Of a DNA stretch of 64,000 bases, positions 1-10,081 are shown piece after piece (the first letter of the stretch is position 1; each line of letters opens with the position of its first letter). Below the pieces are notes generated by a model that did no database searches, had not been told where the DNA came from, and saw nothing but the letters and a program-made list of their open reading frames with translations. The stretch spans positions 310,001 through 374,000 of the forward strand of contig CAVTBM010000006.1 of NCBI GenBank assembly GCA_963732905.1. Direction: 5' to 3'. A program made the translations under genes and the position numbers. The stretch is from DASQZK01 sp963732905. Its GTDB lineage: Bacteria; Bacteroidota; Bacteroidia; Bacteroidales; GCA-2748055.

Positions 1-1928
1 TCAATACCCTCAGGGGCACTGACCGTCACCAGGCAACTATCAGCTAGATCTTCATTCACCACTCCGGCCCTGATCCAGGCTTCACCGGCGGAAAGTGCGG
101 TTGCCAGCCCTTCCTGATCGACGGAAATAACCGATTCATGGGACGAGGACCAGACCACATCCTGATTGGATGCATTGAGGGGTGTGATCTTCGCTGAAAA
201 ATTAACCATGGATGTTCCCGCAGTCAGAGGTCCGCCGGGACAGTTCCTCAGTTCAAAACTTTCAATGGCAACATAATGAAGCTGCGCAACAGCCATTTTC
301 TGCGTATCAGAACCGACGGTGATCAGGAGGGTGTCGCTCCGGTCCTCACCCGTCATGTTAGCTGAGGCATGGACCACCAGCAGGCTGTCTGAAACCGACA
401 GGTTCATCCAGAAGGCCTCGGTGGAAATATTGAAATCATTGGTATTCGTCAGGATGAACAGTGTATCATTCCCTTCATAATAGGGCAGTTCCGGAGCCCA
501 TGGCCGCAGGGTTAAATAGCTGTAGCCAGAAAAATAGCTATATCCCAGATCGTTGCGGCTGCCATCGGGGTCGTTAAACGCAGGGTCCGGATTTCCTGCA
601 TTGATACCCGGAGCATCTGCTAACAGACGAAAATCATGGCCCGCGGCATTGATGAATCCGGGATCTCCATACAGGCAATCCATGCAGGGCTCTTCCGGTT
701 CCGAACTGAACTGGTTATACCGGAAAACGATGTTATTCGCTTCCGTGTTAATGCCTGCCCTGGGATCGATCTGGTAGCGACGACTGCCTGCAATGATATT
801 GTTCTCCACCAGGATATCCCGGATGTTGCCGTGAAGCCAAAAGCCATCGTTGGCATTGTAGACGGTATTATTCCTGAAAATCACATCAGACGTATAGACG
901 TCTCCTCCAACATCCGCTGAATTATTCGAAACACCCAGTCCCGACCAGTAAAAATTATAACAAAGATTATGATGAACGTAAATATTCTGCACCACCCTGT
1001 AGTCCTCAGACTGGATCTGTACCCCATCGCCACAATCGTGGATGACATTTTTGTATACTTCAATATTATACAGCGAATCGGTCCATGCATCCACATAGAT
1101 CCCTACCGAGAAAGGATGATTTTCGTGGTTATGAACATAATTGTCGTGCACTTTCCCGTATCGTGAAGGACCTTTCACATCGATACCTTCTTTGTCACCA
1201 TACGATACTTCGTTGAACGACACTTCGAAATACTGTGCATCACCGATAGAAAGTCCTTCATGGGGTGCCCCGGTTGAAGTAATAATATTTCCATTGACAT
1301 CCTGTCCCATGCTGAACTGGTTGGGCTTATAGATGGTATTACCGGTGATGAGCAGATATTGACTGTTTTCCCAGGCATTGATACCCGAATCGTAGGTATT
1401 AATGATGGTGTTATCCCTGATCTCAATATGGTTGCTGTGCCGCATTGTGATTCCGGAATTCCTGGAGTTCCGGATGGTCAGTCCTTCAACCCTCACATAA
1501 TCCACCCCAACCAGCATCAGTGCCCCCTGGTCGCGGTCATAGGGGGGTCCGGGAGCAGACAGGTCGAGGACATGGTTGAGGGCATCGATGATCACAGTAT
1601 CACCCGGCATGGCCATGAAGGTGATCCACGCCGTGTCGGTGCCGGAATGTAAAAACGAAATCTCATGGTCGATCTGATAAGTACCACCGAGGATCATGGC
1701 AGTGTCGCCAGCTTCAATCGTACCTGCGGCCTTTTGAAGACTTTGCCACGGCAAGATGAGGCTTCCCGGATTCTGGTCGTCACCATTGAGCGATACAAAG
1801 TAGCAATGCGCACCGAAATGAAGATCCTGTCCATTGGCCGTCAGCGAAAAAAACAACAACAGTACCAACGGATAAACAAGTTTCCGCCGCCATCCCTGAC
1901 ATGGCGAAAATGTAACGGTTTTTTTCAT
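1..1928 (-). CDS. Secreted right-handed beta-helix protein with C-terminal bacterial Ig-like (BIG2) domain, partial
   Basis: The reading frame is open from the ATG at 1926-1928 to the left edge, so the C-terminus is missing (at least 642 residues). It begins with a basic/hydrophobic signal peptide ending near SLTANG, then the segment YFVSLNGDDQNPGS typical of the start of secreted parallel beta-helix (polysaccharide lyase-like, DUF1565-type) proteins. About residues 110-430 are rich in beta-helix rungs such as NHIEIRDNTI and LLITGNTIYK. The last 80 visible residues (WSSSHESVISVDQEGLATAL) match a BIG2 immunoglobulin-like domain. It lies behind the GH5-like gene on the same strand and beside SusCD, which suggests extracellular polysaccharide binding or cleavage. 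The exact substrate and catalytic residues cannot be assigned; a non-catalytic beta-helix is also possible. Confidence 0.85.
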   Translation of the reverse strand, partial: MKKTVTFSPCQGWRRKLVYPLVLLLFFSLTANGQDLHFGAHCYFVSLNGDDQNPGSLILPWQSLQKAAGTIEAGDTAMILGGTYQIDHEISFLHSGTDTAWITFMAMPGDTVIIDALNHVLDLSAPGPPYDRDQGALMLVGVDYVRVEGLTIRNSRNSGITMRHSNHIEIRDNTIINTYDSGINAWENSQYLLITGNTIYKPNQFSMGQDVNGNIITSTGAPHEGLSIGDAQYFEVSFNEVSYGDKEGIDVKGPSRYGKVHDNYVHNHENHPFSVGIYVDAWTDSLYNIEVYKNVIHDCGDGVQIQSEDYRVVQNIYVHHNLCYNFYWSGLGVSNNSADVGGDVYTSDVIFRNNTVYNANDGFWLHGNIRDILVENNIIAGSRRYQIDPRAGINTEANNIVFRYNQFSSEPEEPCMDCLYGDPGFINAAGHDFRLLADAPGINAGNPDPAFNDPDGSRNDLGYSYFSGYSYLTLRPWAPELPYYEGNDTLFILTNTNDFNISTEAFWMNLSVSDSLLVVHASANMTGEDRSDTLLITVGSDTQKMAVAQLHYVAIESFELRNCPGGPLTAGTSMVNFSAKITPLNASNQDVVWSSSHESVISVDQEGLATALSAGEAWIRAGVVNEDLADSCLVTVSAPEGI

Positions 1929-2020
1929 TGGCTCGAATTATATTTAATAAAGAATCGGTCTTTGGATGCTATTTCCATCCCTGCAAATACCACCATACCC
2001 CTGAGAAAGGTTTGCCGGTT

Positions 2021-3511
2021 TTATTCCCGGGTAATCTTCAGAGCCAGCTCACCCTCGGGAATGTCAATTTCGAAGTTAATAAACCCGCCGGTGGCATTGA
2101 TTTTCGCAGGTTCCGAATAAACCCCGGTAATAGTATTCAGTGTCCTGACCAAATAATCGCCAACCCCGGTATTTAACTGCAGTTCAGTATGGTTAGTACC
2201 GATAGCCCTGAGGTAAACTGCATACGAGACGTTTTTATCCGATAAGACATAGGTGATCAGTCCGGGTGAACGGGTAACACTGGTCCGGTCGGGATGCAGT
2301 TTTACCAGATCAAAGCCTTTCAGAAAATCACTGAGAATCCTGAGTTGATGCCGAAGGGCTGCACTGCCGCCACCGGGGGCATGGTTTTTTCCCAGGCCGT
2401 CTTCATGTCCTACAAAAAAAGAATAATCAAGATTGTTGAAAAGTCCGCCGCCACTCAGCATGAACTGCCAGGCCTGCCTCCGGTATACCTGGTCTCCAGG
2501 TCCCGCAAAACCCGATTCATCAAAGCCTATGACTTTATTATAGCCATAATTCCATTGGGCGGCTTCCGGCCACGCGTAGTGGAAATTAATGATGGAAACA
2601 TGCGGATCGACAACCGGGATGGGCGCCTTAAAATTAGTATAATTCTGGGCAATCAGGTGCTTTTGTGGAAGTTTGCTTTCTGCATCCGCAATAACCGAAG
2701 CCAGCCGGGCCTGCCATGCCATGGACGCTGAATCTGCGAAGTCGGCCTTGTAGGACCAGTCGCCGGGATTCAGATCCTCCTTGTTGACGATATTGTATAC
2801 GGCCACAGCGTGGTCAGCCCACGGCTCATTCTGTATCTCAAAGAAGAAATTGTCGAAACCGTTCAGTTCCTCAACCATCTTTTTCACAAAACTTAACTGG
2901 TAATCCAGCAGAGGCCCGTTATTCAGTGTCTGGGCATCCAGCCTTGAAATTTCCTGGTGAATGTTGACGTTATTGGCCGGATTCTGCGGACAAATCGCCC
3001 AGTGGCCGTCGTTGTAAATGGACGAGAAAAGGGAAATCTCCACGATGATGTTGTAATTGGAAGCATCTGTCATAAAATCCTTCAACCGGCTGAAATATGC
3101 GGTATTCCATTTCGACAGGTCGTACTTCACATGACCCGAGGGGTCTTTTTCTGTCATCCATGGGGTGATAATGCTGTCGGGATATGGTGCAAGGTCGTTG
3201 TACTGAATGCCGAAACTCTGACCGTAAATTTCAAAATAGGTCCCTGTGAAAATCCGGGTATAGTTCATGCCGTCATTCGCCAGCGTCTGAAGATATTTAT
3301 GATAATCGAAAGCCAGGTTGATCACTGCTCCGTAGTGTTCGCCAGATGAAACCAGTGCCAGTGTTTTTCCCCTGTAAAGGAAATAATGTGGATTTTCCGG
3401 ATTGAGCTTAACCGGACCGCTTGTTTCGGAAACTGTTTTCGTCAAAGATGGTTTCTGCTGACAGGAAAGGATTTGCGTACAGATTATCAGGATAAAAATT
3501 AATTTTTTCAT
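2021..3511 (-). CDS. GH5-like (TIM-barrel, cellulase superfamily) glycoside hydrolase lipoprotein
   Basis: The 496-residue product starts with a lipoprotein signal (IICTQILSC, Cys 17). The body looks like a clan GH-A (beta/alpha)8 barrel: early YRGKTLALVSSGEHYG, then FFFEIQNEPW near residue 230, where the Glu of the NEP motif is the expected acid/base. GFDESGFAG near residue 330 could carry the nucleophile Glu. The end (VGDYLVRTLNTITGVYSEP) looks like a small C-terminal beta domain. A surface lipoprotein glycosidase fits the adjacent beta-helix gene on the same strand (93 bp away) and the divergent susC gene. The GH family assignment rests on motifs only; GH5-like or a related GH-A family is the safest call. 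Confidence 0.8.
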   Translation of the reverse strand: MKKLIFILIICTQILSCQQKPSLTKTVSETSGPVKLNPENPHYFLYRGKTLALVSSGEHYGAVINLAFDYHKYLQTLANDGMNYTRIFTGTYFEIYGQSFGIQYNDLAPYPDSIITPWMTEKDPSGHVKYDLSKWNTAYFSRLKDFMTDASNYNIIVEISLFSSIYNDGHWAICPQNPANNVNIHQEISRLDAQTLNNGPLLDYQLSFVKKMVEELNGFDNFFFEIQNEPWADHAVAVYNIVNKEDLNPGDWSYKADFADSASMAWQARLASVIADAESKLPQKHLIAQNYTNFKAPIPVVDPHVSIINFHYAWPEAAQWNYGYNKVIGFDESGFAGPGDQVYRRQAWQFMLSGGGLFNNLDYSFFVGHEDGLGKNHAPGGGSAALRHQLRILSDFLKGFDLVKLHPDRTSVTRSPGLITYVLSDKNVSYAVYLRAIGTNHTELQLNTGVGDYLVRTLNTITGVYSEPAKINATGGFINFEIDIPEGELALKITRE

Positions 3512-3878
3512 CTCAGTAAGTTATGAAATTGGAAATGGCCACTTAAATAGTTTTAACAAAAATACAAGAATATTTGACCATTGAAAACGCCGGAGCATTA
3601 TTGAGCATCCCTGTTGTTTACAACATATTGCTGCGAAATGTACGTACTTAAGAATCGTCAGACCGTCGGTTTTCACCGGATATTGGGAAGAACGGAACAT
3701 TTCCGGCTTCAGGTACCGGTTTACATTCAACTGCTCCTATATAATATACTTTAATATACAGCAATTTAACATGTAAAAAACTCACAATGAATGTCAACAA
3801 TTCACTAAATATTTCCTAAATTCAACCCATTCTAACTATACTAAGAAATTACTATCAACTCATAAACTACTGACTGAA
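3512..3878. other. Divergent intergenic region between the GH5-like gene and susC
   Basis: No gene is supported here. The region must hold the promoters for the minus-strand hydrolases and for susC. A TATACTTTA string near 3743 resembles the Bacteroidota -7 element TAnnTTTG, but no clear -33 TTTG is seen at the right distance, so I do not call the promoter. The last 100 bases before susC are AT-rich, as expected of a Bacteroidota leader. Confidence 0.4.
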
Positions 3879-6800
3879 ATGAAATGTAAACCATTGTTCA
3901 GACGAACGTTCTTCTTTGTGCTGCCTGTTTTGCTGTTCACTCAGATCGCCATGATACAGTCTCTTTCGGCGCAAACCATCACAGGGAAAATCACCGATGA
4001 AGTTGGTCAGCCTCTTCCAGGTGTAAATGTCACTGTTGCCGGTACCACTATAGGTACCATCTCGGATATTACGGGGAATTATACTCTCAAAGTCAATAAT
4101 CTGGAGGATTCACTCCGTTTTTCTTTTGTCGGTTACAAGCCGTTGAGTGTCCCCATAGCAGGAAGGGTCGTTATTGATGCCAAAATGGCCCTGGAGGCCC
4201 AGGTTTTGAGTGATGTTGTTGTCATCGGATATGGCACGGTCAAAAAGGATGACCTGACCGGTTCCGTTGCAGTGATCACCAATGAGGAACTCACCCGCAC
4301 CCCCATTGCAAACCTTGGTAAAGCCCTTCAGGGACATGCCACGGGCGTTGTGGTCATGGAAAACGGTGCTCCCGGCGGAGATGTAAACTTTCGTGTCAGG
4401 GGTGTCGGCTCCATAAATTTTGACCCTAATCCCATTTTCGTTGTCGACGGTGTAATAGGTGGAGATATCAACTCCATCTCTCCCCAGGACATTGAATCGG
4501 TTTCAGTGCTGAAGGATGCCTCGGCCGCAGCCATTTACGGGGCTAACGGTGCCAACGGCGTCATCATCATTACCACCAAACGTGGTGGTAACTCGGGCAA
4601 AACAAAGGTTTCCTTCTCCGCTTTTACCGGTACGCACCTGCAACCCAGGTATTACAATCTGATGAATGCCGACCAGTACGCTGATTTTTACAACAAAGCG
4701 TATGAGCTCAATAACGTCACGCCTCCCACGGCTTATTCAGATGCATTCAGGCAATGGTATTACAAGGGGAACTGGCATGAAGGAACTGACTGGCAGAAGG
4801 AGATCCTTCAGAATAATCTGACCCAGAACTACTACCTGAACCTCTCAGATGGCAACGACAGGAGTAATTACAGTATCTCAGCCAACTATTACAGCGAAGA
4901 TGGTATCCTGATCAATACCTATACCAACCGGTTCAACCTGAGGGCAAACTCAGATTTCAAAATCGGGAAATATATCAAGATTGGAGAAAACATCAGCCTT
5001 ACACGGCGTAAGACCCGGGACGCTAACCTAAGCGCCTGGAGTATGGCTCTGGAGACCTCACCGCTGATGAATGTATATAATAAAAATAATAAAGGTGGAT
5101 TTGAAGGAACGCAGATTGGTGTGGAATATACCGATCCTGAGGGAAATACCACGGTAGTTCCCAACACGGGCGGTAATGATAAATTTAATCCCAGAGGTAT
5201 CGTATCCCTTCCGGAGGACTGGAATTACTCTGATGGATTGCTAACCAATGTGTATGTTGAGATCAAACCGATCAGGGGGGTTACCTTTACGACAATGCCC
5301 TCCCTCATTGCCTATTCCAACCATGAGAATAACTGGACCGAACAATACGATATGGGTGTTCGCAGTATAGCCCAGTCAACACTGACTACTAATTATTCAC
5401 TCGATAACACCTACGGTCTGAAAAATCAGCTGGATTTCGAAAAAGCCCTGGGAAGCCATAATTTTGTACTTTCAGCCATTCAGGAAATCAGGTACGGGAC
5501 CAACAACTCCGTTACAGTGGATGCTGCGGACTTCCCCTACCCTCAACTGAATGTCGTTTCCCAGGCTGTACCGGCCAATGTGACCACCACCGGTGGTGAA
5601 GGCTATTGGACACAGGCTGCTTATTTGGCCAGGCTTATCTACAACTATAAATCGAAGTACCTTGTCACCATGAGCATCCGCCGCGACGGAAGCTCGAATT
5701 TCGGACCCAAAAATCACTGGGGTACCTTTCCTTCCTTTTCCTTCGCCTGGAAAGTCAATGAGGATCTTTTACGGAATGTTGATCAGATCAACATGCTGAA
5801 ACTCAGGTTCGGCTGGGGACAAACGGGGAACTCAGATATCGGTGGTTTCAGGTACCAGACTACCCTGGCTGAACCCAATCACTTCAGTCCTATTTTTGGC
5901 CTGGATCAGACGAAAGCCTATGCCCTAAATGAATTATGGACTGCCGGCAATCCTTATGTGAAATGGGAGGCTGCAGACATGCTGAACTTTGGCCTTGACC
6001 TCAATGCCTTCAGGAATAAAATTCAGTTCAGTACCGACTACTACATTAAAAATCAATATGATCTGTTGATGGAAGTACCTATATCCAGGATCTTCGGTAA
6101 GTGGGACGGCGTATCGCCTGTAGAAAATATCGGGAATCTCCGGAACAGCGGTTTTGAATTCGATCTGAAATATTCAAAAATGGAAGGGGCCCTGAACTAT
6201 AAGCTGTATGGTAACCTTACCACTGTAAAAAATGAAGTAATAAGTATACCTTCAGACATACTCACTGACAATAATATCACCTCGGTTGGGCATGCTATCG
6301 GTAGTTTTTATGGCTATGTCGCAGAACGGATCATCCAGGAGTCGGACTACGACGAGAACGGAAAATACCTCTACGCCGTTCCTGTTGAAGGAGTTCCACA
6401 ACCGGGCGACCTGATGTTCAAGGACCTGAATAACGACGGCGTAATCAATGACGTTGACCGTACGATTATCGGAAAATCCATACCTGATTTTACATACTCT
6501 TTCGGTGGCGAGGTCTATTATAAGAATTTTGACTTTTCCTTATTTTTCTACGGCATCCAAAATGCTGATGCCTACAATACCCTCAGGCGCGACATTGAGA
6601 GCTTTGAGGCACAGGACCGCGATCATAACAAATCGGCGGACTGGGCAGCAAACTTCTGGACACCGGAGAATAAATCTACTAAATATGTCAGGGCGGATCA
6701 GAACGACATAAACCGGAACACCCGTTTGTCGAGCTGGTGGGTTGAAGATGCTTCTTTCCTCAGGCTGAAGGACATCCAGCTTGGTTACACCCTTCCCAGG

Positions 6801-6995
6801 AAGTTGTCAGACCGGGTGGGACTGAGCCGGGTACGGTTCTATGCCAGTGCCATGAACCTTTACACATTCACTAAATATAAGGGATATGATCCCGAATCAC
6901 CCCTGGTTACAACGGATCCTACGACGCCGGGGGTGGATGCTTCAGTATATCCTATTCCCAGGACCTTTACCGGCGGAATTCAAATTGATTTTTAA
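3879..6995 (+). CDS. SusC/RagA family TonB-linked outer membrane transporter
   Basis: The 1038-residue product has the full SusC architecture: a signal peptide to about residue 31 (SLSAQ), a carboxypeptidase-regulatory-like domain (ITGKITDEVGQPLPGVNVTV, about residues 33-110), then the TonB plug with DDLTGSVAVITNEEL, FRVRGVGSIN and AAAIYGANGANGVIIITTK, and a long beta-barrel ending in GGIQIDF with the usual terminal Phe. SusC proteins import oligosaccharides across the outer membrane using TonB energy and form a lidded complex with SusD. The susD gene follows after 17 bp, so the two are surely co-transcribed. No SusR, hybrid two-component or ECF regulator is adjacent. Gene is intact and of normal length. 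Confidence 0.97.
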   Translation: MKCKPLFRRTFFFVLPVLLFTQIAMIQSLSAQTITGKITDEVGQPLPGVNVTVAGTTIGTISDITGNYTLKVNNLEDSLRFSFVGYKPLSVPIAGRVVIDAKMALEAQVLSDVVVIGYGTVKKDDLTGSVAVITNEELTRTPIANLGKALQGHATGVVVMENGAPGGDVNFRVRGVGSINFDPNPIFVVDGVIGGDINSISPQDIESVSVLKDASAAAIYGANGANGVIIITTKRGGNSGKTKVSFSAFTGTHLQPRYYNLMNADQYADFYNKAYELNNVTPPTAYSDAFRQWYYKGNWHEGTDWQKEILQNNLTQNYYLNLSDGNDRSNYSISANYYSEDGILINTYTNRFNLRANSDFKIGKYIKIGENISLTRRKTRDANLSAWSMALETSPLMNVYNKNNKGGFEGTQIGVEYTDPEGNTTVVPNTGGNDKFNPRGIVSLPEDWNYSDGLLTNVYVEIKPIRGVTFTTMPSLIAYSNHENNWTEQYDMGVRSIAQSTLTTNYSLDNTYGLKNQLDFEKALGSHNFVLSAIQEIRYGTNNSVTVDAADFPYPQLNVVSQAVPANVTTTGGEGYWTQAAYLARLIYNYKSKYLVTMSIRRDGSSNFGPKNHWGTFPSFSFAWKVNEDLLRNVDQINMLKLRFGWGQTGNSDIGGFRYQTTLAEPNHFSPIFGLDQTKAYALNELWTAGNPYVKWEAADMLNFGLDLNAFRNKIQFSTDYYIKNQYDLLMEVPISRIFGKWDGVSPVENIGNLRNSGFEFDLKYSKMEGALNYKLYGNLTTVKNEVISIPSDILTDNNITSVGHAIGSFYGYVAERIIQESDYDENGKYLYAVPVEGVPQPGDLMFKDLNNDGVINDVDRTIIGKSIPDFTYSFGGEVYYKNFDFSLFFYGIQNADAYNTLRRDIESFEAQDRDHNKSADWAANFWTPENKSTKYVRADQNDINRNTRLSSWWVEDASFLRLKDIQLGYTLPRKLSDRVGLSRVRFYASAMNLYTFTKYKGYDPESPLVTTDPTTPGVDASVYPIPRTFTGGIQIDF

Positions 6996-7012
6996 TCCCA
7001 AACAGTAACACC

Positions 7013-8713
7013 ATGAAACGATATACCACATTTATTCTACTTTTGCTTACCCTGGTAACCGCTTGCACGGATGAATACCTCAACGTGCAAAATAAGGGGT
7101 CGCTGACTGTCGAAAACTGGTACCGGACAGCCGATGATTTCCAGGCAGCGCTGAATTCATCCTATATCCCAATGGTTGAAATTGGGATGTTTGCTCTTAA
7201 TATGACCCTGGATTTCGGCACATTTGAAGACCGTACCCTCTTCGAAAGTACAGGCCGGGACCGCCTGACAACGCTGAGTCCATCAAGCGGTGATGTTTCC
7301 AGTACCTGGGGAGCCTTGTATTTTGGCGTTTACCGGACCTCCAAAATTCTGCAGCAACTCAACGCCAAGGGCGTTGACGGCATCGAGAATATGACACAGG
7401 AAAATTTCAACTATATTGCGGCACAGGCCAAAGCCCTGAGAGGCATGTACTACTTTTACCTGACCATCATTTTTGACCGCCCCATCCTGTATGATGAAAC
7501 CAATATCCCTGATAATTACGCTAAAAATTACGGCAACGCGGAACAGACAGACCTTTGGAACCAGATTGAAAAAGACTTTACCGATGCTTCCCCATATCTT
7601 AAACTCAGGTCTGAACTGGCCGATGCGGAATATGGGAGGATTACCATGGGTGCTGCAATGTCTCAATTTGCCAAATCATTATTGTATAAACATTACTATT
7701 ATTATGAACGCTTCGGAAAGGGCGGATCAGCCGAAGACAATGCCGACCTTCAGAAAGCCAGGGACCTGTTCAAACAGGTGATGAACTCCCATGAGTATGA
7801 GCTGATCCTTCCCCAGGCTCCCAAAACCAGAAAAGATTACCTGTATGCCCTTCTCTGTAATTCTTCCTATGTTGACCTGCCATCGGAGAACAACATCTAC
7901 GATTCGGAGAACAACATTGAATCGGTTTGGGAAGTCCAATATGCTGATGAGGCGCCATACCAGAATAATCCCTGGCTATGTGGCTATTATGGTGGTGGTG
8001 CACTGAATGAACAGTACTTCTCACCTCATGAAACCAGTTACCGGAATCATGAAGCCCACCCGGCCATGTATTATGCCTTCGAAACCGCCGGAGCTCCGGC
8101 ACCCTTCGACCGTGACCCGAGATGCTATGCCTCACTTTATTTCGACGGCGACCTGATGGATATTGATCCGACTTCATACTATTACAAACCCTTTAAAAGC
8201 GGCCTTCATTCAAAAAAAGTTGCCCTGGCGAGAGGCCTGACTGTACCGGCAGGAACGGAAAGCCTGGGGATCAAGAAGACCCATTTCCCAACCTACTGGA
8301 ACGGCCCGATGGCTCCATATAACGACCCCGTCAACAAGCGGGTGATCCGTTATGCTGACGTACTTCTGATGTACGCCGAGACTATGTACCTTCTGGGCGA
8401 TGACGGCACCGGCCTCGATGCCCTCAACCAGGTACGCCGCCGTGTGGATATGCCCGATGTGACCGCCCTTACCACCGCCGCCATCATCCATGAACGAGAT
8501 GTGGAACTGGCCTTCGAAGACCACCGCTGGTTCGACCTCGTACGCTGGAGCTTCTCCCCGGTATGGGGCATCGACTGGAGCGCCATCGACTGGGGCATCG
8601 ACGCCAATAATTCCATCAACCCCTTCATCGTTGGCAAAGACGAATTCTTCCCGATACCGGTTTCCGAGATCAATGTGAACGGAGGAGTGCTGGGGCAGAA
8701 CCAGGGCTGGTAA
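7013..8713 (+). CDS. SusD/RagB family nutrient-binding outer membrane lipoprotein
   Basis: The 566-residue product has a lipobox (LTLVTAC, Cys 18) and typical SusD features: TPR-like N-terminal helices with AQAKALRGMYYFYLTIIFD (about residues 140-160) and the C-terminal signature IIHERDVELAFEDHRWFDLVRW (about residues 490-510, given here only as the family hallmark), ending in a PIPVSEINVN segment. It is the surface lipoprotein that caps SusC and captures glycan. Downstream of susC by 17 bp. GC content rises sharply in the last 300 bases, but the frame is intact and I see no break. Confidence 0.96.
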   Translation: MKRYTTFILLLLTLVTACTDEYLNVQNKGSLTVENWYRTADDFQAALNSSYIPMVEIGMFALNMTLDFGTFEDRTLFESTGRDRLTTLSPSSGDVSSTWGALYFGVYRTSKILQQLNAKGVDGIENMTQENFNYIAAQAKALRGMYYFYLTIIFDRPILYDETNIPDNYAKNYGNAEQTDLWNQIEKDFTDASPYLKLRSELADAEYGRITMGAAMSQFAKSLLYKHYYYYERFGKGGSAEDNADLQKARDLFKQVMNSHEYELILPQAPKTRKDYLYALLCNSSYVDLPSENNIYDSENNIESVWEVQYADEAPYQNNPWLCGYYGGGALNEQYFSPHETSYRNHEAHPAMYYAFETAGAPAPFDRDPRCYASLYFDGDLMDIDPTSYYYKPFKSGLHSKKVALARGLTVPAGTESLGIKKTHFPTYWNGPMAPYNDPVNKRVIRYADVLLMYAETMYLLGDDGTGLDALNQVRRRVDMPDVTALTTAAIIHERDVELAFEDHRWFDLVRWSFSPVWGIDWSAIDWGIDANNSINPFIVGKDEFFPIPVSEINVNGGVLGQNQGW

Positions 8714-9244
8714 CAGGAAGTAAGAAGAAAGCAGACAGGAATGTATCCGGAGATGAGGAATCTTTAACTTATATTCGGTAAAGTTCCTGAATTCACAGTT
8801 CACTATCACCATAGAGGTAACCCTTGATAGCCATGGTTTTGCCATTGGTTATCAAGGGTTATCGGCTTTTACCACAGAGTGGTTGCCCAAAGTTTATAAG
8901 AAAAATTCTTATGATCTCAGAGATCCCTGCGAAGAATAGAAGTGTCTTTTAGGGATCAGGAAACTGGTAACCGGCTTCCCCAACAGCAATGAAAAGCCAC
9001 TGCAGGCTTACCTTCCATTACAGTTCAATTCAATTGGTTTAGATGCAGGATGCATAAAAACCTGAGTGGCCCAGATAAAATATTAAAAAAAAATCCAATA
9101 ATGATAGCTGAGATTCTGGGAATTATCACATTAAGTGATTGGGTAAAGGAATATAAAATAAAAGACTCTGAAATATGATCCTTAATCTCTTGATGAATCT
9201 ATGATGGGTGTTTACATGGTGCATGTTTATATGATAGTTATCTC
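8714..9244. other. Intergenic region after susD
   Basis: No gene is supported. It contains the hairpin and diverged repeat unit described at 8818-8888 and otherwise AT-rich unassigned sequence leading to the RAYT element. Confidence 0.4.
8818..8888 (+). repeat. Hairpin and diverged copy of the 119-bp array unit
   Basis: TAACCCTTGATA (8818-8829) and TATCAAGGGTTA (8850-8861) are a perfect 12-bp inverted repeat around a 20-nt loop containing GGTTTTGCC. A second partial unit, ACCACAGAGTGGTTGCCC, follows at 8871-8888. Both resemble the core of the tandem array at 47.9-49.2 kb (GCGGTAACCC...ATAGCCACGGTTTTGCC and ACCACGGAGTGGTAGCCC). A run of four T follows the hairpin after about 6 nt, so it could also end the susCD transcript, but that is inference. 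Confidence 0.6.
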
Positions 9245-9275
9245 TGTGGTGTGCGCGCCTTGGCGCGCTTCCACA
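9245..9275 (+). repeat. REP-type hairpin, left of RAYT gene
   Basis: An interrupted palindrome: TGTGG (9245-9249), then GCGCGCC-TT-GGCGCGC (9253-9268), then CCACA (9271-9275). The same arms occur in a matching hairpin at 10082-10111 on the other side of the RAYT gene, with the central dinucleotide inverted (AA). This is the arrangement expected of REP sequences recognised by a RAYT transposase. Confidence 0.8.
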
Positions 9276-9403
9276 AAACATTCTATTCTGCTTCCACAAA
9301 ATATTCTATTCCCTTCCACAAAACATTCTATTCTGCTTCCACAAAATATTCTATTCCCTTCCACAAAACATTCTATTTTGCTTCCACAAAATATTCTAAT
9401 CCC
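9269..9403 (+). repeat. Minisatellite, three copies of a 45-bp dimer
   Basis: Six alternating units of 23 and 22 bp, each beginning TTCCACAAAA and continuing with CATTCTATTCTGC or TATTCTATTCCC, run directly from the 3' arm of the REP hairpin toward the RAYT gene. Because 45 is divisible by 3 the array stays open in several frames, which creates a false N-terminal extension of the RAYT reading frame. Confidence 0.85.
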
Positions 9404-9458
9404 CTCACCCCCCTCATCCCCCCCCAACCAAAGAAAAATCACTAAATCTCATCATCAA

Positions 9459-9956
9459 ATGGCAAACAAATACAAATATCCACCCCTAAGGATGAAAAAC
9501 TGGGATTACAGGTCACCCGTTCCTTATTTCATCACCATCAAAACCAGGAACAGGAAGCCCCTGTTTGGGTACATTGAGAACAAGATCATGAATTTAAATG
9601 ACCTGGGAAAGTTTGCAGATCAATGCATGAAGGACATCCCCGATATCTTTGAATCTGTTATGGTAACAAATCATATCATCATGCCTGATCATGTGCATGC
9701 CATCATCGAATTAACAGGTGCTGTCGATCGCCATGAGCCGAACAGGTTTGGGCCACTTAAAAAAGGATCCTTATCATCCATTATAAACCATTTCAAAGGA
9801 AAGGTGACCAAATATGCCAAAGAAAATCAATTTGATTGGGGCTGGCAAACTCTCTATTATGATCGCATTATTAGAGATCCAGCAGCATACAGAAATATCT
9901 ATGATTATATCAGCAATAATCCAGCTAAATGGAAGGGAAGGAGAGGCAAAGGTTGA
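9459..9956 (+). CDS. REP-associated tyrosine transposase (RAYT, Y1_Tnp / HUH family)
   Basis: The 165-residue product has the RAYT layout: YRSPVPYFITIKTRNRKPLFG at the N-terminus, the HUH metal motif MPDHVHAIIEL (His 78 and His 80) and the C-terminal helix YDYISNNPAKW, where the catalytic tyrosine of this family lies. RAYTs are single-copy, domesticated HUH endonucleases of the IS200/IS605 kind that cut and move single-stranded REP hairpins. I chose the ATG at 9459 (MANKYKYPP), because the open frame upstream is only minisatellite. The gene stands between two REP hairpins (9245-9275 and 10082-10111), which are its likely substrates. The gene appears intact. Confidence 0.9.
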   Translation: MANKYKYPPLRMKNWDYRSPVPYFITIKTRNRKPLFGYIENKIMNLNDLGKFADQCMKDIPDIFESVMVTNHIIMPDHVHAIIELTGAVDRHEPNRFGPLKKGSLSSIINHFKGKVTKYAKENQFDWGWQTLYYDRIIRDPAAYRNIYDYISNNPAKWKGRRGKG

Positions 9957-10081
9957 AGTCCTTGAGGATTCTTTGTGGTGTATTATTTTTCAATTTGACA
10001 GGTTGCTTTGATTTGAAGGAGTATTTTTTGAATGAATTTTAGATTGAATTTTAGATTGAATTTTGTACAAATTTCTCTTTC

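Noticed and set aside
3521..3730. 69-codon minus-strand frame before susC
   Set aside because: No domain or homologue character; likely chance in a regulatory region.
9201..9458. N-terminal 86-residue extension of the RAYT frame, and the overlapping short frames at 9227-9445
   Set aside because: The extension is entirely minisatellite; RAYT homologues begin close to MANKYKYPP.
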